Source: an uncultured Alphaproteobacteria bacterium
GTDB lineage: Bacteria > Pseudomonadota > Alphaproteobacteria > Rhizobiales > Hyphomicrobiaceae
Assembly: GCA_937950105.1 (NCBI GenBank)
Contig: CALFEM010000395.1
Span: forward strand, 1 to 7,526
Length of the DNA stretch: 7,526 nt
Direction: 5' to 3'
In this document: piece after piece, positions 1 through 7,526 of the stretch
How positions within the stretch are numbered: the first letter of the stretch is position 1
Layout: every line of letters starts with the position of its first letter
Translations under genes and position numbers: made by a program
Notes under the pieces: model-generated
The model's input: only the letters and a program-made list of their open reading frames with translations
Told to the model about the DNA's origin: nothing
Database searches by the model: none

Positions 1-810
1 GTCAACAAGGATTACCCGCGCCGCAAGGCCGCCGATGGGCTCTGTCTCGGCTATCCGGCGCCGCCACCGTGGTCCAACGATCAGCCGCTGTGCGAGGCCT
101 CTCCCGAGCAACTTGCCCGCTTCCACACGCTCGGCAACACAAACTGGCTCGGCCTCGACGATCAGGGCCGCGATGTCGTCGCGCGCATCATCTACGGGTT
201 CCGTGTCTCGGTGTTGTTCGGCCTCGCGCTCACCATCCTGTCGTCGATCATCGGCGTCGCGGCGGGCGCCGTGCAGGGCTATTTCGGCGGACGCGTCGAT
301 CTCATCTTCCAGCGCGTACTGGAGATCTGGTCGGCGATCCCGTCGCTGTACGTGCTGCTGATCATCTCGTCGGTGCTGGTGCCGGGCTTCTGGACGCTGC
401 TCGGCGTACTGCTGCTGTTCCACTGGACGTCGCTGGTCGGCGTGGTGCGCGCCGAGTTCCTGCGCGCGCGCAATTTCGAATACGTCAAGGCGGCGCGCGC
501 GCTCGGCCTCTCCGATGCGAAGATCATGTGGAAGCACCTGCTGCCGAACGCCATGGTGGCGACGCTGACGTTCATGCCGTTCCTGCTGTCGGGCTCGATC
601 TCGGCGCTGACCGCGCTCGACTTCCTCGGCCTCGGTCTGCCGCCCGGCTCGCCCTCGCTCGGCGAACTGCTGCTGCAGGGCAAGAAGCATCTCGAAGCGC
701 CGTGGCTCGGCCTCACCGGCTTCTTCACCATCGCGGTGACGCTGTCGCTGCTCATCTTCGTCGGCGAGGCCGTGCGCGACGCGCTCGACCCGCGCAAGAC
801 GTTCCGCTAG
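1..810 (+). CDS. yejE: YejE-type peptide ABC transporter permease (5' end missing)
   Basis: Inner-membrane permease of a Yej-type (Opp/Dpp superfamily) peptide importer; in enterobacteria YejABEF takes up short peptides and microcin C. The reading frame is open from base 1, giving 269 visible residues. YejE proteins are longer, so roughly the first 80-110 residues, including the first membrane helix, lie off the left edge. Visible residues about 1-45 are a periplasmic segment rich in Pro and Cys. They lead into the family motif NWLGLDDQGRDVVARIIYGF, then hydrophobic helices near 71-93, 115-142, 185-212 and 236-256. The EAA coupling loop that contacts the ATPase is at about 161-183 (AARALGLSDAKI followed by HLLPN). 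The C-terminal motif GEAVRDALDP is typical of the family. The stop codon is 11 bases before yejF, so the two are co-transcribed. Family identity is confident; the substrate is inferred. Confidence 0.93.
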   Translation, partial: VNKDYPRRKAADGLCLGYPAPPPWSNDQPLCEASPEQLARFHTLGNTNWLGLDDQGRDVVARIIYGFRVSVLFGLALTILSSIIGVAAGAVQGYFGGRVDLIFQRVLEIWSAIPSLYVLLIISSVLVPGFWTLLGVLLLFHWTSLVGVVRAEFLRARNFEYVKAARALGLSDAKIMWKHLLPNAMVATLTFMPFLLSGSISALTALDFLGLGLPPGSPSLGELLLQGKKHLEAPWLGLTGFFTIAVTLSLLIFVGEAVRDALDPRKTFR

Positions 811-821
811 GAGGCGCCGAC

Positions 822-2468
<1,647 letters not shown>

Positions 2469-2473
2469 CGCCG

Positions 2474-2495
2474 GAGCGGGTTGGGATCGCCGCTC
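2474..2495. terminator. Weak hairpin between convergent genes
   Basis: The 29-base gap between the yejF stop and the stop of the convergent zinc-ribbon gene contains an inverted repeat: GAGCGG (2474-2479) against CCGCTC (2490-2495), with a 10-base loop. There is no T-run on either side. It could act as a modest bidirectional transcription barrier, but a six-base-pair stem in such GC-rich DNA can arise by chance. Confidence 0.25.
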
Positions 2496-2497
2496 GC

Positions 2498-2866
2498 CTA
2501 CACGTCGAGTTCGGAGTCGAGACTGGCCGGGTGCAGGATCGCCACGCCGCAGTTCTTGCAGCGGTCCGGCAGCGCCAGCAGCGATTGCGTGCCGAGCCGC
2601 GCGTCGCAGCGCGGACAGCGCACGCGCAACTGGATGACGAGTGCGGCGGCGACGAGCAGCAGGGCTCCGAGCAGCACCACGTAGGCGAGGTCAGTGCCGT
2701 AAGCGTGCAGCACGTGCGGCAGCGCCAGGGCGCCTGCGAGCACCGTCACCGCGAACGTGTAGAGCCGCATGGCCTTGCGCTCGGCCTGCCAGAGCGCTCG
2801 CACCTCGGCAGCGGTCAGCGGTGCCTTGCCCGGCGCGGCTGGCGGCACTCGGTCAGCTTCGGTCAT
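2498..2866 (-). CDS. Small two-helix membrane protein with C-terminal zinc ribbon, function unknown
   Basis: 122 residues; I do not recognise a named family. A hydrophilic N-terminus (1-33, with an Ala/Glu/Arg-rich stretch around 19-33) precedes two hydrophobic helices at about 34-54 and 58-80. A four-cysteine zinc ribbon follows: CPRC (C84, C87) and CKNC (C103, C106), 15 residues between the pairs. The short link between the helices and the position of the ribbon suggest both termini face the cytoplasm, with the ribbon at the membrane surface. The ATG at 2866 is preceded by GGGGAGA about 8 bases upstream, which supports this start over the longer open frame to 3013 that would run into the upstream gene. 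It is third in the aminopeptidase–NlpC operon, 28 bases after the NlpC/P60 stop. Expression with that operon is likely; its function is open. Confidence 0.85.
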   Translation of the reverse strand: MTEADRVPPAAPGKAPLTAAEVRALWQAERKAMRLYTFAVTVLAGALALPHVLHAYGTDLAYVVLLGALLLVAAALVIQLRVRCPRCDARLGTQSLLALPDRCKNCGVAILHPASLDSELDV

Positions 2867-2894
2867 GATCGCTTCTCCCCTGCGCCGCAGGCGC

Positions 2895-3812
2895 TCACGA
2901 CGTTTCGCCCACAATCCGCTTGATGGCCAGAATCGGCCCGGTTGTCTTAACGATCCGTGCAACAGCCTCCGGCAGCGTCTCGAGCGCGACCGCCATGTGA
3001 TGCGCGTTGGCATGCAGCAGCATGACGCCGTCGGTCATGATGCCGACGTGGCCCGGCCAGAATACGAGGTCGCCGCGCTGCAATCCCTCGAGGTCGGCGG
3101 CGATCTCGACCGCGTGTCCGACTTCTTCGCGTTGCATATCGCTGTCTCGCGGCGCGGCAATGCCGGCCGAGGCGAGCGACATCTGCACGAGGCCGGAACA
3201 ATCGATGCCGAAGCGCGTGCAGCCGCCCCACAGGTAAGGCGTGCCGATCAGCCGCTCGGCGATGTCGACGAAATCACGCGCGTGCCGCTCCACCTCCGTG
3301 ATATGCCGCGCCGGAACATGCCCGCCGCCGGCGAGCCTCACCCAGTTTTCGCCGCTCTCGACCACCGTCAGCAGCGCCCCGAGCGGCAGGTGCATGAGCG
3401 GCGGCGACTTGATGTCGGGGACGGGATGCACGAGGGTTCCGATCGCACGCACGCGGTGCGTCGGCGGCCTGACGTCGGGGGACAGCGCGTCGACCGGCAG
3501 ATAGCCGACGTAGGCATCGCGCCCGAGTTGCACCCACGCCCAGCCGTCGACGACCTCGAGCACATCGACGGTCTCGCCGAACAGCACCTCGCTCGACAAC
3601 GGCGCCGAAGCATCGGGGCGCGAACGAAGCGGTGCCGACGCGCGCATCACCTGGCCGGGCGTGCCGCGCAGATAGCGCGGGGCATCGATGACATCGCGCA
3701 GCCGTTCGCTGGCGGCATCCGGCCGGTACGCATGGCGGCGCGGATCGAGCGGCGGACGCAGCGCGTGCACGTCCTTCGCTGGACCGGCTGAACCTTTCGG
3801 CGGCTCGTTCAC
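2895..3812 (-). CDS. SH3b–NlpC/P60 family cysteine peptidase (C40)
   Basis: 305-residue peptidase of the type that cuts the gamma-D-Glu–diamino acid bond in peptidoglycan peptides (YkfC-like architecture: two SH3-like domains, then NlpC/P60). SH3-like domain 1 spans about 55-110 (WAWVQLGRDAYVGYLPVDAL at 91-110), domain 2 about 120-172 (GENWVRLAGGGHVPARHI). The catalytic domain runs from about 178 to 303. It has the motif TPYLWGG at 191-197, nucleophile C205 in DCSG, catalytic H255 in GHVGIM, and H267 (LLHANAHH) as the likely third residue. No hydrophobic signal peptide or lipobox is visible, so a cytoplasmic location is the simplest reading. The start is GTG at 3812, overlapping the aminopeptidase TGA by 4 bases (GTGA), with GGAG 7 bases upstream. 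The frame is open 253 codons further upstream, but only as a shadow of the aminopeptidase gene. The exact substrate is inferred from the family. Confidence 0.93.
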   Translation of the reverse strand: MNEPPKGSAGPAKDVHALRPPLDPRRHAYRPDAASERLRDVIDAPRYLRGTPGQVMRASAPLRSRPDASAPLSSEVLFGETVDVLEVVDGWAWVQLGRDAYVGYLPVDALSPDVRPPTHRVRAIGTLVHPVPDIKSPPLMHLPLGALLTVVESGENWVRLAGGGHVPARHITEVERHARDFVDIAERLIGTPYLWGGCTRFGIDCSGLVQMSLASAGIAAPRDSDMQREEVGHAVEIAADLEGLQRGDLVFWPGHVGIMTDGVMLLHANAHHMAVALETLPEAVARIVKTTGPILAIKRIVGETS

Positions 3813-5266
3813 GACCGCGCTCCGAACTCCGTGCGCAGCACGTCGAACACGGCGCGCGCCGTCTGCGGCTCGCCGCCCTTGGGGCCGAGCGGGCGCGGCG
3901 CCGGACGCCAGCCGTAGAGGTCGAAGTGCGCGAAGCGGCGCGCGCCCTTGATGAAGCGGCGCAGGAACAGCGCCGCCATGATGGCGCCCGAGAACGGGCT
4001 TTCGGAGACGTTGTTCATGTCGGCGACCTCGCTGTCGAGGCCCTTCTCGTAGCCTGCCCAGAACGGGAGGCGCCACATCGGATCGCCGGCCGCCTGCCCT
4101 GCCGCCATGAGTGATCCTGCGAGCGCATCGTCGTCGCTGAACAACGCCGGCAGATCGGGACCGAGCGCGACGCGCGCCGCGCCCGTCAGCGTCGCGAAGC
4201 ACAGCAGCGTGTCGGGTTGCTCCTCGCAGGCGAGTGTCAACGCATCGGCGAGCACGAGGCGCCCCTCGGCATCTGTATTGCCGACCTCGACCGTCTTGCC
4301 GGCGCGGCTCGTCAGCACGTCGCTCGGCCGGAAGGCGTTGCCGGAGACGGAGTTCTCGGCCGCCGGGATGAGCACACGCAGCCGCACGTCGAGCCCGGCC
4401 GACATGATCATCTGCGCCAGCGCAAGTGCGGTCGCGGCGCCGCCCATGTCCTTCTTCATCAGCAGCATGGCGCTCGACGGCTTGATGTCGAGGCCGCCCG
4501 TGTCGAAGCAGATGCCCTTGCCGACCAGCGTCACGCGCGGGGCCTCGCCGCTGCCGCCGGGCGGCTGCCAACGCATGTCGATCAGACGAGGCGCGCGCGA
4601 CGAGGCACGTCCGACGGCATGGATCATGGGGAAATTGGCGGTCAGCAGGTCGTCACCGATCACCGAGGTCGCCGTCGCATTGTGGCGGGCGGCGATGTCA
4701 CGCGCGGCGATCTCGAGGTCTTCGGGCCCGAGATCCGACGCGGGCGTATTGATGAGATCGCGACCGCTCCAGACCGCTTCGACGATGCCGACCACCTCGT
4801 CGCGCGAGACGCCCTCGGGCACCACGAGCCGGGCGGGCGGATCGAGACGCGGCGACGATTTGAGACGCTGGTAGCGATAGGCGCCAAGGCCCCACGCGAT
4901 GGCAGCAAGTCGGCGGTCCTCGACACGGTCGAGACCGGCGATGCGATAGGTTCCCCCCGGCGCGCTCTGCGCAACCTGACCGACGAGCAACGCCGACGGG
5001 CCGCTCGGATCGCCCGCGCGGCCATTGCCGAGACCGAGCGCGATGGCGGCGAGACTGCAGTCCGAATTCGGCAGCATGACCTGCTTGCGCGCGGTGCCGT
5101 TCTGGAAGCCACTGGTCGCCAGCCACGCCTTGTGATGCGGCTCGAAGCCCGCGAGCGCACCGCTCGCATCCTCGGGCACCAGATGCAAGGGGACGGCGTT
5201 GGCGGCCTCCGAAACGTAGAGGTCCGAGACAGCCGTGTGGTTCGTGCTCTCGATTGCGATGCCCAT
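3809..5266 (-). CDS. Leucyl aminopeptidase family protein (M17)
   Basis: 485-residue cytosolic metallo-aminopeptidase that removes N-terminal residues from peptides. The N-terminal half (1-165) is the divergent M17 domain. The catalytic domain from about 170 carries every expected active-site residue. By alignment of motifs with E. coli PepA (offset of 20), metal ligands are K250, D255, D273, D332 and E334, and catalytic residues K262 and R336. They sit in VGKGICFDTGG, MKKDMGGAA and the M17 signature NTDAEGRL (330-337). The ATG at 5266 gives the full domain and follows the purine-rich GGGAGGGACGAGAGG; the Shine–Dalgarno spacing is imperfect (GAGAGG about 3 bases away, GGGAGG about 12), so the start is slightly uncertain. 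It leads the three-gene minus-strand operon and overlaps the NlpC/P60 gene. Alphaproteobacteria often carry this type besides a canonical pepA, so no symbol is given. Confidence 0.95.
   Translation of the reverse strand: MGIAIESTNHTAVSDLYVSEAANAVPLHLVPEDASGALAGFEPHHKAWLATSGFQNGTARKQVMLPNSDCSLAAIALGLGNGRAGDPSGPSALLVGQVAQSAPGGTYRIAGLDRVEDRRLAAIAWGLGAYRYQRLKSSPRLDPPARLVVPEGVSRDEVVGIVEAVWSGRDLINTPASDLGPEDLEIAARDIAARHNATATSVIGDDLLTANFPMIHAVGRASSRAPRLIDMRWQPPGGSGEAPRVTLVGKGICFDTGGLDIKPSSAMLLMKKDMGGAATALALAQMIMSAGLDVRLRVLIPAAENSVSGNAFRPSDVLTSRAGKTVEVGNTDAEGRLVLADALTLACEEQPDTLLCFATLTGAARVALGPDLPALFSDDDALAGSLMAAGQAAGDPMWRLPFWAGYEKGLDSEVADMNNVSESPFSGAIMAALFLRRFIKGARRFAHFDLYGWRPAPRPLGPKGGEPQTARAVFDVLRTEFGARS
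3820..3823 (-). promoter_or_regulatory. Ribosome binding site that fixes the GTG start of the NlpC/P60 gene
   Basis: On the minus strand GGAG lies 7 bases before the GTG at 3812; a second GGAG sits at 3830-3827. Both are inside the last codons of the aminopeptidase gene. With the GTGA stop/start overlap this indicates translational coupling. No ATG in the frame gives a credible alternative near this point. Confidence 0.6.
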
Positions 5267-5373
5267 GGACCTCTCGTCCCTCCCGCCTGCATCCGCAACG
5301 GCGATGTTCTGAAGGGCCGCTGCTCCGGCTGTTTAGCATCTGGCGCGGGCGGAGACACGTGCGCTCGCCCGCG

Positions 5374-5385
5374 TTGCATTTGCAT
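5374..5385. repeat. Tandem hexamer TTGCAT x2
   Basis: Two perfect adjacent copies of TTGCAT followed by TT form an A/T-rich islet in GC-rich DNA, in the divergent region between the aminopeptidase and the TPR lipoprotein genes. It could be an operator or just a local repeat; no regulator is known to me for it. Confidence 0.4.
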
Positions 5386-5428
5386 TTCCGGGCGTGGGGC
5401 GACCCGAGGGCTGTGCTCATCGCGTTGG

Positions 5429-5444
5429 TTAACCCTCTGTTGAC
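5429..5444 (+). promoter_or_regulatory. Putative CtrA-type binding site upstream of the TPR lipoprotein gene
   Basis: TTAA, 7 bases, TTGAC matches the CtrA consensus TTAA-N7-TTAAC at all but one position. The left half lies inside the perfect palindrome GGTTAACC (5427-5434), and GTTAACC / GTTGACC form a direct repeat 11 bases apart, about one helical turn. The right half (TTGACC, 5440-5445) could also serve as a -35 element, as in CtrA-activated promoters, but I see no convincing -10 at 16-18 bases. It lies about 80 bases before the ATG of the TPR gene. The 257-base divergent gap 5267-5523 otherwise holds only the TTGCAT repeat and no gene. Confidence 0.4.
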
Positions 5445-5523
5445 CCGTGTTTCACAAACTGACACCGGGACACAAGCGATTCGCGGCGACACGCTGCGCT
5501 GAAATCGCGAGAGGGAGCGAGAC

Positions 5524-6540
5524 ATGAGCACCGCCGCCGATCACCGGATCAAGACCTCGAGCACGTTCGGCCGTATCGGCATCCTCGCCGTGGCCGCCGC
5601 GACGCTCTCGCTCGGCGGCTGTGCCGGTGCCGGCGGAGACATGATGGCGGGGCTGCTGGCGAAGCCCGGCCAGCCTGCGACGGATACGGCCCAGGCCGAT
5701 ACCGGCGGCACCGAGCTCGAGAAAGCGACCCAGTACTGGGCGCGCGAATTCGCGTCGAAGCCGACCGATCTGCGCGCTGCGCTCAGCTACGCACGCAACC
5801 TGAAGGCGCTCGGCCAGAAATCCCAGGCCATGGCCGTGCTGCAGCAGTCGTCATCGTACCACGGCCAGAGCCGCGAACTGGCCAGCGAATACGGACGGCT
5901 GGCGCTGGAGATGGGGCAGGTCGCCACCGCCAAGCCTCTGCTGGACTATGCCGACGATCCGGCCAAGCCCGACTGGCGCGTGATTTCCGCGCGCGGCACG
6001 GTACTCGCCAAGGAAGGCAGCTACAAAGCCGCGATACCCTTCTTCGAGCGGGCCGTGGCGCTGTCGAACTCGCATCCGAGCGTCATGAACAACCTCGCCA
6101 TGGCGCATGCGCTGGCGGGCGAACCGGACCGTAGCGAAACCATCCTGCGTCAGGCCGCCAGCAAGGGCGGTCCGGCCAAGGTGCGCCAGAACCTCGCGCT
6201 CGTGCTCGGCCTGCAGGGCAAGTACGACGAGGCGACCGTGGTCGCTGCAAAGGAGACCGGTCAGACCGTCGCCCAGAACGATACGGCGGTCGTTCGCCAG
6301 CTCGTCGGGCTCGAGCCGAAGGCGATGCCAGTGCCGCAGGCTGCGGTGCAACTCGCGGCGACACCTCCGGCGACGATGCGGCCGCAGCAGCCCGGCGCCC
6401 CCGCAGCTGCGCAGCTCGCCGCCGCCCCCCTCAAGGGAACCGCGCAGCCGGGTCCCGCCGCAACCGGTTCCTGGCAGCCGCAGGTCGCGGTCGCCGAACC
6501 GGCGCAGACGCCGTCGCTGCCGCTCAAGGGCGCACGCTGA
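5524..6540 (+). CDS. TPR-repeat lipoprotein, TadD-like (Flp/Tad pilus)
   Basis: 338 residues. The N-terminus has a basic stretch, a hydrophobic helix (19-31) and a lipobox ending LGGC with C33 as the expected lipidated cysteine, so the protein should be anchored in a membrane, probably the outer one. Helical TPR-type repeats follow at roughly 80-111, 116-145, 152-183, 185-216 and 218-240; the clearest are 152-183 and 218-240 (LALVLGLQGKYDEA). The phrase KVRQNLALVLGLQGKYDEA and the following N-D-T-A..RQLV resemble TadD, the lipoprotein of Flp/Tad pilus machines that supports secretin assembly; this is recognition by eye. Residues about 264-338 are a low-complexity Ala/Pro/Gln tail with PLKG at 302-305 and 333-336. 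ATG 5524 follows GAGGGAG at 6 bases. No other tad gene is in the window. TPR lipoprotein is secure; TadD is moderately likely. Confidence 0.9.
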   Translation: MSTAADHRIKTSSTFGRIGILAVAAATLSLGGCAGAGGDMMAGLLAKPGQPATDTAQADTGGTELEKATQYWAREFASKPTDLRAALSYARNLKALGQKSQAMAVLQQSSSYHGQSRELASEYGRLALEMGQVATAKPLLDYADDPAKPDWRVISARGTVLAKEGSYKAAIPFFERAVALSNSHPSVMNNLAMAHALAGEPDRSETILRQAASKGGPAKVRQNLALVLGLQGKYDEATVVAAKETGQTVAQNDTAVVRQLVGLEPKAMPVPQAAVQLAATPPATMRPQQPGAPAAAQLAAAPLKGTAQPGPAATGSWQPQVAVAEPAQTPSLPLKGAR

Positions 6541-6621
6541 ACCGAACGCCCGCAGGTGCGCTCGTCGAGGGTGAAGCAGAACAAGCCGGACAGATCGCTG
6601 CGACCGTCCCACCGACACGGT

Positions 6622-6651
6622 ACGCCGCCGGCTCTTGAAAGCTGGCGGCGT
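6622..6651 (+). terminator. Hairpin terminator after the TPR lipoprotein gene
   Basis: A 12-base-pair stem (6622-6633 against 6640-6651, one G-U pair at 6630/6643) closes a six-base loop CTTGAA and is followed by CATCTTTCT, a short T-rich run. It lies 81 bases after the TPR stop and 17 bases before the end of the convergent response regulator, so it suits termination of the plus-strand transcript. Its minus-strand trailer lacks a T-run. The remaining noncoding bases 6541-6621 hold nothing I recognise. Confidence 0.65.
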
Positions 6652-6668
6652 CATCTTTCTGGTGCGGA

Positions 6669-7388
6669 CTATTTGTGCGGCGCGCGGCCGGCTTCGCTCA
6701 CGATGGCGTCGAAGTCGAGCTTCGACACCTCGATGACGGCCTGAGTGCGCGAAGCGACGTTGAGCTTGCGCAGGATCTCAGAGACGTGCGCCTTGACCGT
6801 CGTCTCGCCGACGTCGAGCTCGTACGCGATCTGCTTGTTGAGCATGCCCTGCCGCAGCATCATGAGCACGCGCAATTGCTGCGGCGTCAGCAGGGCAAGC
6901 CGCTGCGCCAGCCCGGAAGCGCTGCGCGCCTGCCCGGCCGCCTCGGCCGTATAGCTCGCCGGCAGATAGACCGATCCGCTCATGATGTCGCGGATGGCAG
7001 CGGCGAGTTCCGCCTTCTTGACGGACTTCGAAATGAAACCGGCAGCGCCGTAGGTCATCGCCTCGTGCACGATGCGCGGATCCTCGAGCGCCGAGCAGAT
7101 GACGACCGGCAGCTTCGGCTGCTGCGTGCGCAATTCGATCAGGCCGTCGAAACCGACGGTGCCCGGCATCGACAGGTCGAGCATGACGAGATCGAACGGA
7201 GGGTTGGCGGAGATCGCCTCTTTCGCCTTGGCGATGGAATTGGCTTCGACGATGCGCGCGTCGGGAAAGGCCGACGCCAGCGACAGACGCAGCGCCTCTA
7301 TGAACAGCGGATGATCGTCGACGACGAGGAAACTGGCCGGCACCGGCAACGCCTCCCAAGCGACCGCGGCATGCTCTGACATGCTCAT
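6669..7388 (-). CDS. NarL/FixJ-type response regulator (REC + LuxR HTH)
   Basis: 239-residue two-component response regulator and DNA-binding transcription factor. The receiver domain spans about 18-135: acidic pocket D24-D25 (LVVDDHPLF), phospho-acceptor D71 (VMLDLSMPG), switch S99 (ICSALED) and conserved K121 (FISKS). A linker leads to a LuxR-type helix-turn-helix at about 165-222 (LTPQQLRVLMMLRQGMLNKQIAYEL, then ETTVKAHVSEILRKL). All phosphorylation residues are present, so it should be a normal phospho-switch. Start choice: ATG 7388 has GGGA 6 bases before it; an in-frame GTG at 7403 and an ATG at 7382 are alternatives that change only a few N-terminal residues. No histidine kinase is visible beside it, so its partner and target genes are unknown. 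It converges on the TPR lipoprotein gene with the hairpin between them. Confidence 0.93.
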   Translation of the reverse strand: MSMSEHAAVAWEALPVPASFLVVDDHPLFIEALRLSLASAFPDARIVEANSIAKAKEAISANPPFDLVMLDLSMPGTVGFDGLIELRTQQPKLPVVICSALEDPRIVHEAMTYGAAGFISKSVKKAELAAAIRDIMSGSVYLPASYTAEAAGQARSASGLAQRLALLTPQQLRVLMMLRQGMLNKQIAYELDVGETTVKAHVSEILRKLNVASRTQAVIEVSKLDFDAIVSEAGRAPHK

Positions 7389-7403
7389 TTTGTTTCCCGA
7401 CAC

Positions 7404-7526
7404 TGTTTCAAATGTCGCCGGTCATGGCAAGCGGCCTGCTCGCCGAGCCGCCCGCGGATAAGGCGATTTACGCTAGAGCGGAACCCGACCTGAGTGAATC
7501 GAGGGGGATTCCCAAATCAGGCGCGA
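7404..7526. other. Noncoding right edge with inverted repeats, upstream of the response regulator
   Basis: No coding frame is credible here and no clear promoter hexamers are visible on the minus strand. Near the edge GAATC (7496-7500) and GATTC (7507-7511) form a 5-bp stem with a 6-base loop. GATT (7507-7510) can alternatively pair with AATC (7515-7518). The phrase from about 7471 to 7518 (CGCTAGAGCGGA, then GATTCCCAAATCAG) has the look of the short dispersed palindromic sequences common between genes in Hyphomicrobiales, but this is an impression only. Confidence 0.3.

Noticed and set aside
69..821. Upstream extension of the yejF frame by 251 codons
   Set aside because: It overlaps yejE in another frame, has Arg/Ala-rich shadow composition, and a perfect ribosome site points to the ATG at 822.
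2867..3013. Longer start for the zinc-ribbon protein
   Set aside because: The extra 49 residues are Arg-rich, overlap the NlpC/P60 gene and lack a ribosome site, whereas the ATG at 2866 has one.
3813..4571. Open frame running upstream of the NlpC/P60 gene, suggesting a larger or fused protein
   Set aside because: It is antiparallel-free shadow of the aminopeptidase gene on the same strand in another frame; composition is Arg/Ala/Gly-rich and the GTG at 3812 has a good ribosome site.
5320..5345. GCTAAAC on the minus strand (about 5338-5332) as a -10 for the aminopeptidase operon
   Set aside because: It partly resembles an alphaproteobacterial -10 but no matching -35 is present at the right distance, so I do not list it as a promoter.
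4217..5443. 408-codon plus-strand open frame opposite the aminopeptidase gene
   Set aside because: Arg/Ala/Asp-rich, no recognisable domain, and it is antisense to a gene with all M17 catalytic residues intact; typical of high-GC DNA.

Overview
The window is high-GC bacterial DNA with strong third-position G/C bias. It looks like an alphaproteobacterium, probably Hyphomicrobiales (rhizobial group). This rests on the YejE/YejF pair, the leucyl aminopeptidase–NlpC/P60 pair, a TadD-like TPR lipoprotein and a CtrA-like box. The assignment comes from family recognition, not a database search.

Layout. (1) Positions 1-2468, plus strand: the 3' part of yejE (inner-membrane permease) and complete yejF (double ATPase) of a Yej-type peptide ABC transporter; yejA and yejB would be expected off the left edge. 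(2) Positions 2498-5266, minus strand, convergent with yejF: a compact three-gene operon transcribed M17 leucyl aminopeptidase -> SH3b–NlpC/P60 cysteine peptidase (GTG start, 4-nt overlap) -> small two-helix zinc-ribbon membrane protein. (3) Positions 5267-5523: the divergent promoter region, with a near-consensus CtrA-type site and a tandem hexamer. (4) Positions 5524-6540, plus strand: a TPR lipoprotein resembling TadD of Flp/Tad pilus systems, followed by a hairpin terminator. (5) Positions 6669-7388, minus strand: a NarL/FixJ-type response regulator, convergent with the TPR gene. Its upstream region runs to the right edge and holds no gene, only small inverted repeats.

How the genes may work together (inference): Yej transporters import short peptides, and in Agrobacterium a YejBEF system takes up peptidoglycan fragments. 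A D-Glu–diaminopimelate-cutting NlpC/P60 enzyme without a signal peptide, co-translated with an aminopeptidase and lying beside the transporter genes, would suit intracellular breakdown of imported murein peptides. The TPR lipoprotein and response regulator look like a separate, cell-cycle or surface-appendage theme.

I see no mobile element, CRISPR array, RNA gene or clearly unprecedented system. The most useful leads are the possible murein-peptide recycling neighbourhood, the CtrA-like box at the TadD-like gene, and the uncharacterised zinc-ribbon membrane protein.
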